Shown here in pieces: positions 54,802 to 64,000 of a DNA stretch of 64,000 nt; within the stretch, counting starts at the first letter, position 1, and each line of letters opens with the position of its first letter. The translations under genes and the position numbers were made by a program. The stretch comes from Brasenia schreberi (taxonomy: Eukaryota > Streptophyta > Magnoliopsida > Nymphaeales > Cabombaceae). Location of the stretch: positions 18,327,501 through 18,391,500 of the forward strand of contig JAYKKT010000061.1 of assembly GCA_036023115.1 (NCBI GenBank), written 5' to 3'. Under the pieces are notes generated by a model. That model was given only the letters and a program-made list of their open reading frames with translations, made no database searches and had not been told where the DNA came from.

Positions 54802-56052
54802 TGTAAACACCCCGAAATCCCACGAATTTCTTAAACGAATCTGGTTTTATACAAGCAGCCCCAAAGGGGCCATTTTGAGTTTGGAAACCCAGGAGCCTTC
54901 CAAACAACCCTGTACATATGTTTTAAACTATATCTTTCAAAAACATACGATATGGCTTTTGAAAACCCTTTTAAAACATGTTTTGAAACCCCGAAGTGGC
55001 TTGGCACGATCAAGACAGGACCAGGAGAGCCAAGAAGAGCCCGGAACCGGAGCACCTGTCGAGCCCGGCGCAGCAACTCTTGTATCTGATTCACATCCCA
55101 GGATCTCGAACGTCCAAGACCCTGTTCTTATCAAAATAGCATTTGAAGTCATCTCCGGAAGGTAGAAACGGAGGCGGACGACTATGTTGGCGAAGACCCA
55201 ACGCAGACGGAGTACTGATGCTGTCAGGCCCCGCACGAATCGTCCGTTTCGAACCCAGCTCGAAGGAGTCAGAATTCAGTTTGGATTGGATCTGGACCAT
55301 ATATATCCAGATTCCAATCCAAACCCATATGTGGACTTGGATTTGGATTTGGATCCAGAGATCCAATCCAATATCCATATCCATGGCCCACATCACCTTC
55401 TCATAAAGGGAGGTGGGGCCCACTTGAAATTCACGTGGGATATTGGGCATGAGAGAGAGTGGGGGTGAAAAATATCAAGAGTGTTGTATTAAGCTTGACT
55501 TGTGTGTCAAGTTTGGGTTAATCATGTGGGTTAGCCTAATTGAGTGGGTTTAAGCTTGTAATTAGCTAAAACCTAACCTAGGGCTGCACCAACCTGGGGT
55601 GATCAAAGTCTATGGGCCATGCTAAGGGAGCTCCTTCACCTAAACCTAACCCAAAATACCTAAACCTAACCCAAAATGCCTAAACCTAGCCTAAACCCCT
55701 AATCCACTCCTAATCTGAACCTAATCACCTAACCCACTTCCCTAATCCCGGCCTAATCCCAACCTAATCACCTAACCCACTCCCCTAATCCTTCCCTAAA
55801 CCTAGATTAATTCCCCTAATCCTAGCCTAAACCTAGCCTAATCACCTAACCTAGCTCACTAAACCTCACCCTAAAACCCAACCACCTAACCTAGCCCTAA
55901 ACCCCTAAACCACCCTTAGCCCACGATTTATCCAAACACCTAGTTTTAAAATACCTGGCCCAACCCCATCCAGCCCACCTTATCTACATACCACCCTACC
56001 TAAACCACCTAACCACTACCCACAGCCCAGCCCTAACCGACCTACCCATCCC

Positions 56053-56062
56053 CTATTTAAAC
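56053..56062 (+). promoter_or_regulatory. Putative TATA box of the E5 3' LTR
   Basis: CTATTTAAAC, same as 44858. It could drive read-out into E4 sequence. Confidence 0.45.
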
Positions 56063-56999
56063 CCCCCTCATTGTGGGCGGGTTTTCTAAGTGGGAACCAC
56101 CCTTCCATCCAGCCGGGCCCTCTCCTTCTCCCATCTCTCATCCAGCCGTGACCACTCCCCAGCAGCTCCACCAGCCGCCACCTGCTCCGCCACCTTCCCT
56201 CTTCCGTCCACCACCACCACCCCTCAGCCGGACGCCATCATCTTCCCCCAACCGACAGCCACCTGCCCGCCCTTCTCCCACTCCAGCCGCCACTTCTACC
56301 CATTCGGTAAGTACCCCAAACTCCCTCAAAGCCCCTCTCTACCACCTCTCCACTCTTAGCCACCCATCTTCCCTTCAGCTCAGCCCCTTTGCCGCCACCA
56401 CCAAAACCTAGCCGAACCTAGGATAACCCAAGTTGCTGGCCACTACTTAGCCACCATCTCCCATTCGGCCAAACCCCCCCCCCCTAGGTGTCCTATTTGG
56501 CCTTCCCACTAGCTCACCTTTTAGGTCCAGTTTCCCTAAGTACCCAACTTCCCTAGTGATCCTAATACCCATTTGTTCAGCCACTCTAAACTCCCTACTT
56601 GGAGGCGCCACTTACTTGCCACCGGCCCCCTTCGAGGCGTCTATCCCGCGCCCCATTTGCAGCCGGCCAGCACCCTTGATCTCCTACCTTCGCGGAGCTC
56701 CCACTTGCAGCCCAAGGCCAAGCCTACGCTCAAGCAAGACCTCTACGGACCAGCTACTCGTAAGTGTCTAAACTCGGTCTTTAGTCGTACACTTGCTTGA
56801 AATTCAATTTGATACGGGGTTGTAATAATGGAGCATAGTCTCCCCCCGCTTGTAATAACGTGGCTTGGCACAACCACACACGTGCACTCTCTTAGTCGTG
56901 CACAATTTTGAACACACACGGGCCTAACCAGCCCCTAATATATAAGTATACATATATATTTCATTTCCGAAGGGTTTTGTTTAAGTTGGGTGCGTTGTC

Positions 57000-57405
57000 T
57001 TTCAATTCAAGCACTCTCACACACATTGAGCTTTCGCTCTTATTTGAAAGACCCAAGTAAGGGCCGACCTATACTATTTGGGTTTCATTTCTTGTCGTGT
57101 GAGTAAGTCTTTCAATTCAAGCACTTTCACACACATTGAGCCTTCGCTCTTACTCCCAAGACCTTAGTAAAGGCCTTATTGCAGTTATATTTGGGTTTCA
57201 TTTATGTCGTGTGTGTAGTACTTCAAATTCAAGCACTCTCACACACATTGAGCCTTCGCTCTTACTCCCAAGACCTTAGTCAAGGCCATACTGCAATTTA
57301 TATTTGGGTTTCATTTATGTCGTGTGTGTAAGTCTTTCAATTCAAGCACGCACCCACATTGAGCCTTCGCTCTTATTTGCAAGACCCGAGTAAGGGCTCA
57401 TATAC
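57000..57405 (+). repeat. 107-bp tandem repeats, E5 3' LTR
   Basis: Four to five units, as at 45795-46205, with TTCAAGCACTCTCACACACA and GAGCCTTCGCTCTTA. Confidence 0.85.
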
Positions 57406-58031
57406 ATAAGATATATACATATCTCCCTTCAGTTATTTCCCTTCGGTTATTTCCCTTCGGTTATTTCCCTTCGGTTATTTCCCTTCGGTTATTTCCCTTC
57501 TGTTATTTCCCTTCAGTATTGTCTTTACATTTCGGGTTTTCCCTTTGGAGTAGCGTGAGTTTGCATTGCATCTACGCCATACCACAAGGTAGGACGCCTA
57601 TTGCATCAAAGCAAGCCCCGCTCGAATTCGCCCATGTAGTGGAGTGTTCATAACACACAAACTAGGCGACCCAAAAAGGGATAAAAGAAAAGACTTAGGC
57701 ACGTGCAAATCCACGTGATCTAAAATATGCAATCGCATCTTAAAAACCCGAAATAGACACCTCGAACCGCTTCGTGGACTTTCTCCCTAAAACTCGATTT
57801 TTTGCAAAAGCGTACAGACTGACCCTTGCGCATCGGTGCAAGAAGGTCTGCGACGACAAGAGCTTACTTGCTCACAGTCGCCACGTTTAGAAGTCAGTGT
57901 TAAATATATCTTCGCTAGCTTAAGTAAGCTAGCTGGCATGCCCTATTTGTATACATAGGCCTTAGACGCACGATAAGATCCACTCCAAGTCACGAAAGAG
58001 GCGAGGAGGCGGGGATTTTCGCGCGTCTACA

Positions 58032-58036
58032 CAAGG
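58032..58036. repeat. Right target-site duplication of E5 (CAAGG)
   Basis: Identical to 43602-43606. Confidence 0.95.
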
Positions 58037-58941
58037 CCAATTTGGAAATTCAGCATGATGAAACTGAACACGTAACATAAGCAAAACACTATTGATAACC
58101 ACTTCTAAGGAGCTGATGATTTCACATGATGATTTCAACTGAATCTCTTAATATTACACGTATAAGAGCATTCAAACAATCCCCCATTATCTGAGCATCT
58201 GCTGTGAAAGTGATTATGTTCATGCCTACCTATTATGAAATTGTTAAGTAAGGCCCATGTTATGTTTTTGAAAATCAACTATCATGCTCATTCAATCCTT
58301 TCCACGAGTGTTGGGATATTAAAATTGCTCTTATAATAACATATCAATAGCATACCAGTAACAAATGACGATGCAAATTGATGTATATCAATACTAATTA
58401 CCTCGATACCCAAACATAACGTAGACACGTTACGAAAGGCATTTGATACCAAACCTTCGTTTTCGGAGGCTTTCGTTTTTGCTTCCACCTTTCCTTTCTT
58501 TTGATAATACCGACCTTGCCCTCTAGAAATTGATTTCTTTCTAAATATGAGCGTTTCTTTTTGGGAAGCTCACTTTCCCTTTTTAACCCCCGTTTTCCTT
58601 TTTTGGGCGCCCACCGTCCTTTTCAGGTATCAACTTGTCTTTTTGATACCTGTATCTTTTCAAAAGGCAAGCTTTCAACATACTTTTCATCATAAATCTT
58701 TTAAAGAAACAAAATCCTGCTTTTCCAGTGTTAAGGGCAAAATCGTTATTTTCCCCAATTTTGTCAAAATTCGAAATTTTCAGAAAGAAAAGCATTCTTT
58801 TATCATTTTAAAGCTTCCATAAAATTTTGGTACCAAAACAATCTCGTTTAGTGCCTTTTTCCTTCAAAAACCCCAAAATTGCTAAAATGGCCACTTTCCT
58901 AAAAAGGTAAGAATTTTAAAAGAAAATTTTGGGTGTCTACA
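58037..58941 (-). repeat. E4 3' LTR, second segment
   Basis: It continues the E4 LTR beyond E5 to TTTTGGGTGTCTACA. The first about 400 bp (AT-rich, 58037-58430) resemble plant intron or flanking DNA and may belong to the captured host fragment. The rest is U3 with CTTTTT-rich blocks. No gene. Confidence 0.75.
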
Positions 58942-60190
58942 GATGCCCCTCTTTGGCATTATTCCAAATTCATTTGGATAATGGCAAAGAAGAAAACACC
59001 CATTTGCTTTTCTTCCCAGATTTTCCTTGAGAGTATGGAATCAATCTTTATTCCATAACATCTATTTCCTTGGATTCTTAGCAAAGAGGGATTTGGCAAG
59101 AGCTCCTAATCCTAGGACAATCATGCATGAACAACCACTTTATGAATGTATTCATGTGTGTGAAATGAATGTTTAGAGACTCATACCTTTGATTCACGAA
59201 CTCAAGAAGAAGCCTATGTTGGCCATCTGCCCCAAGCAATGGTCCCTGTTTCTTTTGATGTTTAGGATTTTCGAAATTCCTTTTTCGAAAAGAGAACTCT
59301 TTTTGGTTTCTATCAAAAAGGACTTACAATTTCTCATATTTCCCTTCACTCGGGTTTTAATACTCATAAATAAGTAGAGGTTTTATGGAAGATTTTAAAT
59401 AACATTTCAAAGCTCCCTTTCTTACCCAACGAATTCTAATTCTCAAACAACATGAATTCAAATAAAATAGGTCCTATTCTTACTCTAGGACTTTCAAGGT
59501 GAACTTTTCTCCATCGGGATGAGCTATGGGGATTTGGGAAAGAATTACCCGCGGTCCCTTCTGAAGCGTCCCGGGGTTTAAGGCAAAGAGATGAAAAATT
59601 GCTCTTTTGAGCTTTGGCTTTTTCTTCTTTTTTTTCATTTTTCAAGAGAAGACCTCTTTTGAAGAAGTTTTTGTATTCCCTCTGTCTATTTGGGGAAGAC
59701 TTCTTCTCGGAGGAGTTTTTGCATTCTCTTTTCTTTTTCTTTTTTTTTCTTTCAAAGAGAAGACTCCTTTTTAAGAAGTTTTTGTATTCCCTCGATCTAT
59801 TCGGGGAAGACTTCTTTTTCTAGGAGTTTTTGTATTCTCTTTTTTTTTCTTTTTCTTTTGAATATTGCCAATTTTCCTTTTTGGAGAGAAGCGAAATGGG
59901 GAATACAACTCATCCCTTTAGATAATCAATCCAGGCAAGATTGTCCTATTTCCTAATAGCACCTACCATTTGAGAGCACCCTGCTATTTTGAACTAGGCC
60001 TCATTTGGTAAGTAAAAGATTTTTGACATGTTACCAAATAATTTTTGAAAACTCCACTTTTCATAAAGTATCAATTCCCTAATTTGGGGTCACATAATCC
60101 ATCTTTAGTCCTTCTTTCCAGAAATTCAAAGGAGATCTATTTTCAAAATCTTTTCAAATGAAATTTAAAGTAGACCCCATACATAGTATT
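58942..60190 (-). other. E4 polypurine tract and 3' noncoding region
   Basis: GATGCCCCTCTTTGGCATT (reverse polypurine tract) at 58942. The conserved CTTCTGAAGCGTCCC block is at 59558-59572, inside the inverted-repeat region 59549-59576. CTTTTT and GAAGAAG-type repeats are at 59600-59860. It matches the layout of the E2 and E5 3' regions. Confidence 0.75.
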
Positions 60191-60330
60191 AGGCATTTAT
60201 AGAATCTACTAAATTTCCTTCCTTAACATCAACTTACCAACATTCCTTTTGTGATGCCCCTTTGCATCATAGGAACCATCCTTGTGGGCCGCCATCTTCA
60301 AATGGAGTGCGGGCTTCTTGTGGATGCATT
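60190..60330 (-). pseudogene. E4 remnant of the integrase C-terminus
   Basis: On the minus strand, decayed pieces of the WDGPYVV...NLVDPINAQ end of integrase are recognisable (GGATGGTTCCTATGATGC, GTTGATGTTAAGGAAGGAAA, TTCTATAAATGCC) just before the 3' noncoding region. RT, both RNases H and the integrase core are gone. Confidence 0.55.
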
Positions 60331-60600
60331 ATGTTATGCAAGATGTATTCCTATAATACAATGGTAATGCATGCTTTATGATATGATGAATACACTCAAT
60401 TTCTATGAAATGTATTTAAGGAATAACATCTCAATGCCCCTAGTTTGGAGGGAATAGCATGAGAACTCACATACCATGGCCAATCTCTGTATGATATGGT
60501 TTTGAATGTGATGCATGAAAGATATGCACAACCTTAGTCTTGGTGATGCATGATATGATCCTTGGATGTATTCTGGGTAGGTTAACTCTCTAATACATTT
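60331..60600. other. Unassigned DNA between E4 pol remnants
   Basis: AT-rich sequence with ATGCAT/TGCATGA-type repeats. I see no coding homology and no match elsewhere in the window. It replaces about 3 kb of pol in the autonomous elements. Confidence 0.5.
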
Positions 60601-61085
60601 TTAGGAAACTCTTACTTGCAGTCTTTGAAGCTTTTCCAAATCAATGATTTTATGGAATATAGAAAGCTTGGAGGCTTGACCATCCTCATGGATGAGGGGA
60701 CTTTCCTCCTTGCTTTAATCACTCTCAAGTTTTTGTTTTCTTGAGAAGTATCATGGATAAGAGAAGAAGGCATTTCTAAATCCAAATTTTGAAAAACAAT
60801 ATTTTTGGAGTTTTTCAAATTTTTCTATTTTTTTGGATTTTCCGGAACAACTAGTAGAAGGGAAAACAAACATTTTTTTTTGAAATTTTCATAATTTTCT
60901 ATTTTTTTGGATTTTTCAAAGCAAATAGAAAAAGGGGAAACGAATAAAACTTTTTTTTTGGGAATTTCAAATTTTTCAAATTTTTTTTGGGTTTTTTTGG
61001 TTTTTCCAATTTTTTTTGGTTTTTGGGAATATATAATTTTTTTGAATTTTTTTCAAATAAAAAGGGATCTTCCATCAAACCTACA
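60601..61085 (-). pseudogene. E4 remnant of the pol N-terminus
   Basis: On the minus strand: GGTTTGATGGAAGATCCC, like the E2/E5 pol start. Then Lys/Asn/Phe-rich low-complexity sequence from A-runs, and a segment like PLIHEDGQ...SIFHKI-DLEK that corresponds to PLIHEDQTSELPEFHRILDLEK of E2. Several frame breaks. The sequence ends before RT. Confidence 0.65.
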
Positions 61086-61101
61086 AAGAAAACACTACGA
61101 G

Positions 61102-62634
61102 TTAGACTCTAAATAAGACGTCTAAACCATAGGTTTTGGGATTAGCGGGTTCTAGGGCACCCTTAACCCAATTGGTTCTGGGTGGTGGTTCAGGTGGTAT
61201 AGATGGGATATAGCCCAATCCATATCGACTCGGGTTTGGTCTAGGTAGGATGGGTTCTAGCCTAGTGCTTAGCTCCTAGGCCTGGTAAGGTGTATATCCC
61301 ATGTTTAGTAACATATTCCAAGGCTTTTTAAGTTTTGAAAATTTTTGATAAAGGGGATGGCCCTGGAATATTGTGTCATCTATGACGTGGCTATACACTT
61401 GAATTTCATTGGTTATGCCTTGGAGGTCTACGGGTTTATGGGGTGAGTTGAGCTCTTCTAGGAGATGGACGACCTTGGCTGGGTGTGGCTCTCTTAGCAG
61501 GTGGATGGTAAGATAAGGTGTATCTAGGTTGTCGGTACATAACTTAGGGGTTACCAAATTTGAAATTTCATCTTTTTCATTTTGGAATTCATTTTTATGC
61601 TGGACATTCGCCACACCTTCCAAATCTACATCCTTCGACACATTTTGTGGGATTGTGGGTGCATGATTGTGATTTGAATCTTGGTAATCTACTGGTCCTA
61701 CACAATGCATAGGAGGATCGAGTAGAGAGTTTGGAGAGAGAGGAGTTTCAGGTGTACCTTCTTCCTGCTTGTCTACCTTTCCATGGTGAGAGCAAGCTTC
61801 CTCGCAGGCGTCCTGAGGGTATTCTAGCTCCTGTAGGGCTTCAAGCTCCCATTGCTTTGGTAGGTCTTGGACTTCATCTGCCAAGCCTATGGGTGTGCAA
61901 CACTCATTCTCTCTTGTGTATGAAATGGTGCTTGTGGGAATGGAACCCATCGAAGCAACCGGTTTTGAAAAGTTTTGGATAGTGGGTGTGAAGTGACTCC
62001 CATGCCCCAGTCCACTTGTGCGCTTAGGGATGTGAACTTTCTTTTCTTTTTTGCTTTCTTGAATTCCAAATTTTTTATTTTCAAATCTTTTTTGAAAATT
62101 TTCCAAAGGTTTTGAAAAAGGAAACTTTTTTGGTTTTTCTATGTGCAAAGGGGTTTTTGGATATTTTGAACGGTTAGCTGATTTGACTTGGACTCTCGCT
62201 TCATCTCCAGCCTCGTATCCCTCATCGATTTTCGACCTTGGTTGGGCTTTTCGAGTATGAATTTTCTCTCCACATTCACAAGATAGGTTTTCATGATAGA
62301 TCTTAGCCTCTAAGGCTTCAAGCTTCCTTCTAGCTTCGGTTGCTTTCTTTGTAAGATAAGCAATTTTTTCTTGAGAAAGTCTTTCTATGGTTTTGGAAAA
62401 CTGGTTTTGAAAATCAGATGAAGTTTTCTTTGAACGGCTTGATTTCCTATGTTTCTTACCATGGGATAAGCAAGATTCCTCTTCTTCGGCTTTTAAAGCA
62501 GATATCCTTTCTTCTACTTTCATCATTCCCCTTTTTAAGGAAGCCAGCGAATCTTTTGCAATCCTATTTGAAATTTTGCTCTTATGGCATGAACCTCACC
62601 TTCGCATTGTGGAAGATGCTTCGGAACTTGACAT
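61102..62634 (-). pseudogene. E4 chimeric gag-like ORF
   Basis: ATG at 62634 (MSSSEASSTMRR), TGA at codon 13, then open for 416 codons from the ATG at 62526, a TAG near 61276, and homology on to LFRV-TAA (61102). The first about 60 residues match the Gag N-terminus (SLKRGMMKVEERISALKAEEE). The last about 100 match the protease tail (DDTIFQGHPLYQKFSKLKKP, NMLLNMGYTPYQ). The roughly 300 residues between are unlike Gag: a coiled-coil-like stretch (AYLTKKATEARRKLEALEAK), a CECGEKIH motif, and acidic/Pro-rich sequence. There is no Gag core, knuckle or protease. The long open frame suggests recent selection or youth. Function unknown. Confidence 0.75.
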
Positions 62635-62709
62635 GATCCACCTGTATACAAACTTACCACAAATCTAGAAACTTTGTTAGCATAACAGATTCCAACAAAT
62701 TTCAATTAG

Positions 62710-62839
62710 ATATCTCGCAAGATCCTTTGGTACTTGGCAGGATCAGCTATTTAAGCCAACTTATCACAAACCTAAAAATTGAATTAGTATAATGGATTCA
62801 AACAAAATTTCAAAGTCTCAAGTCCCACCGGGCGTGCCA
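62710..62839 (-). repeat. E4 leader repeat, copy with an extra PBS
   Basis: About 130 bp, similar to 62864-62993. It includes GTCCCACCGGGCGTGCCA (62822-62839), a perfect copy of the shared PBS that is not next to the LTR. A weaker third copy overlaps the gag start at about 62609-62706. Confidence 0.8.
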
Positions 62840-62863
62840 ATTCTGTTTGGGAAGCCCGGTTGG

Positions 62864-62993
62864 ATACCTCGTAGGATCCTTCAAAGTTTGGTATGATCAA
62901 CCAGTTTAAGCAACCTTGTCACAAACTTGAAAATTTAGTTAGTATCACGGATTCAAACAAATTTCTAAGACTCAAGTCCCACCGGGCATGCCA
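62864..62993 (-). repeat. E4 leader repeat next to the LTR, with PBS
   Basis: Second copy of the 130-bp unit. Its PBS (62976-62993, GTCCCACCGGGCATGCCA) is four bases from the LTR and carries one change from the shared form. Confidence 0.85.
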
Positions 62994-62997
62994 AATC

Positions 62998-64000
62998 TGT
63001 AGACATGATTTTATTTCAAATCATGGGATTCGAAATTAAACCCTCGAACTACGTCGGGTTGTGCGAGCGTGCCAGTTAGTTTATCAAAACTAACAAATTC
63101 TGATTTTCTGACTTCTAAGAACGATTGTGGACAAGTGAGATCTTTTCGACTTAGGCCTTCTTGAACCGGCACTCAAGGGTCAGCCTAGACGCTTGAAATT
63201 TGTTTGAATCCGTTAATTCGAGAAAGGAAAAACCAGATTTTCCAAAGTTTCATATTTGTGTTTAAGTTCTTGATTTCTGAAAATTTTCAGATTCTTAGAT
63301 TTGTAGAACCTGTTCAGTTTTAGAGGCCTGTTATCTGAATTTTTAAAAATAGTTTTGATTCTCCAAAAATTCTAAAACGTTTGCAGAATAGAGACATGTG
63401 TGTGTAGAATCAGAATATATTTTTATTTTATAATTTAGTTTTTTATTTTCTGAGAATTAAATATATAATCAGAAACTGTTATAAAATTTGGAACAGCCCT
63501 GTTTCTGTAAATAAGAAGCTCAGAAAAACAGCAATATCTCAACACTCAGTCATCCAATTTCGATAAAATTTATTGTGTTAGAAAGGTACGGATGTTAGGT
63601 TTCCAAAGAATCAAATTTCATCCAATTTCATTTAGGGGTTGCAGAGATATGGGCAAAAGAACAGAGGTCTGTTACTGAACGTTCTGTTTCTGTAAAACGC
63701 AATCTGGATTTTGTATAAAATTCATGGATCTAATTGGCTAGGCAACAGTTCATAACAATTCCTCAAAATTTTATCTAAGAATGTTTCATATGTCTAGATT
63801 ATTCATGCAAAATTTCGAAGCAATTGGCTTATCCGTTTGTCTATAAAAATTCTGTGATCAGACGCGTGTGCACGGACAGTTTCAGAAACCAAGTTTGCAG
63901 AAAATTTCAGAAAGTTCCTAACGTGATTCTAAAACGAAATTCAACCTGTATCAGTCCTAATGATGCATGGAAATCATCTAAACATGGATTTTAATTCCGT
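62998..64000 (-). repeat. E4 5' LTR, runs off the window
   Basis: TGTAGACATGATTTTATTTC..., closely matching 41144-42150. Hairpin A at 63160-63177, palindrome GTTAGTTT-ATCA-AAACTAAC at 63075-63094. The TATA box and any captured host sequence would lie beyond 64000. Confidence 0.9.

Larger units (their letters stand above)
43607..58031 (+). mobile_element. E5: full-length young Ty3/gypsy Tat-lineage retrotransposon
   Basis: 14,425 bp: LTR 43607-46807, PBS, gag-pro, pol, 3' noncoding region, polypurine tract, LTR 54802-58031, with 5-bp duplicates CAAGG on both sides. The LTRs differ by about ten substitutions, a C-run length and two 14-bp units. With the commonly used grass rate of 1.3e-8 per site per year that would be on the order of 0.1 million years; the rate for this plant is unknown. 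It inserted in the E4 LTR and is itself uninterrupted, so it is the last insertion here. Confidence 0.97.
54802..58031 (+). repeat. E5 3' LTR (3,230 bp)
   Basis: Nearly identical to 43607-46807. It differs by about ten substitutions, two extra 14-bp units near 57430-57500 and a longer C-run near 56475. It ends GCGCGTCTACA. Confidence 0.97.
41144..64000 (-). mobile_element. E4: non-autonomous Tat-related element (minus), interrupted by E5
   Basis: 3' LTR 41144-43606 plus 58037-58941, polypurine tract 58942-58960, internal region to 62993, and a 5' LTR from 62998 running off the window. The LTR (TGTAGAC...GTCTACA) is a third type, unlike E1/E5 or E2 except for the hairpins. The internal region has one chimeric ORF and only scraps of pol. 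It is inserted in E8b after GGCTG. The matching duplicate lies outside the window. Confidence 0.85.

Noticed and set aside
59600..59860. Phe/Ser-rich ORFs near 59614-59956 as a membrane protein
   Set aside because: They come from CTTTTT/GAAGAA repeats in the E4 3' noncoding region and have no partner in other copies.

Overview
This window is plant nuclear DNA made almost entirely of nested LTR retrotransposons of one superfamily: Ty3/gypsy, Tat lineage (the Ogre/Retand/TatI-III relatives). The lineage call rests on the order Gag - CX2HX4HX4C knuckle - protease - RT (YVDD) - degenerate RNase H - second intact RNase H (FDGA...E...D...D) - HHCC/DDE integrase, on LTRs of 2.2-3.5 kb, and on a shared primer-binding site (TGGCACGCCCGGTGGGAC and variants). 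I see no intact host gene, rRNA, tRNA or CRISPR array. One decayed fragment of a host gene, resembling the SPT20-like regulator PHL, lies inside an LTR. The species cannot be named; a seed plant with a repeat-rich genome is the best fit. Elements are numbered E1-E8 here.

Layout, left to right. 1-343 is an old minus-strand LTR into which E1 (+) inserted. E1 has its 5' LTR at 344-3829, then a gag with a large internal deletion. E1 gag is broken at 4522 by E3 (-), whose 3' LTR is 4522-5324 plus 16824-19459, coding region 20629-27177 and truncated 5' LTR 27323-28455. E2 (+, 5325-16818, TSD AACAT) sits inside the 3' LTR of E3. E2 is a permuted tandem: partial LTR - pol - complete LTR - gag/pro/start of pol - partial LTR. 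The 3' end of E1 (28456-30826) follows, truncated by a deletion that joins it to the gag-pro of E6 (-). E6 has a complete 5' LTR (32704-35967) and lies in the LTR of E7 (-, 35968-38940), which lies in a divergent LTR, E8a (38941-39646). A sister LTR, E8b (39647-41143), is also inserted into E8a. E4 (-, 41144 to beyond the window end) is inserted in E8b. E4 is a non-autonomous element whose single chimeric ORF has lost the Gag core and protease and whose pol is almost entirely deleted. E5 (+, 43607-58031, TSD CAAGG) is inserted into the 3' LTR of E4. It is the youngest and most complete element, with LTRs differing by about ten substitutions in 3.2 kb.

How the parts work. Each autonomous element would be transcribed from a TATA box about 1.25 kb into its LTR and primed at the PBS. 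It would then be copied by RT with the second RNase H and inserted by integrase, giving a 5-bp target duplication. E5 is nearly coding-competent: gag-pro is open for 956 codons, while pol has an early stop and a 1-nt deletion. E1, E2, E3 and E6 carry several stops or deletions. E4 could only move with proteins supplied in trans.

The least explained signals are two small hairpins in the R/U5 part of every LTR type whose stems show compensatory changes, the host-gene capture in E4, the chimeric E4 ORF with a duplicated PBS, and the conserved stop/ATG arrangement between protease and RT.
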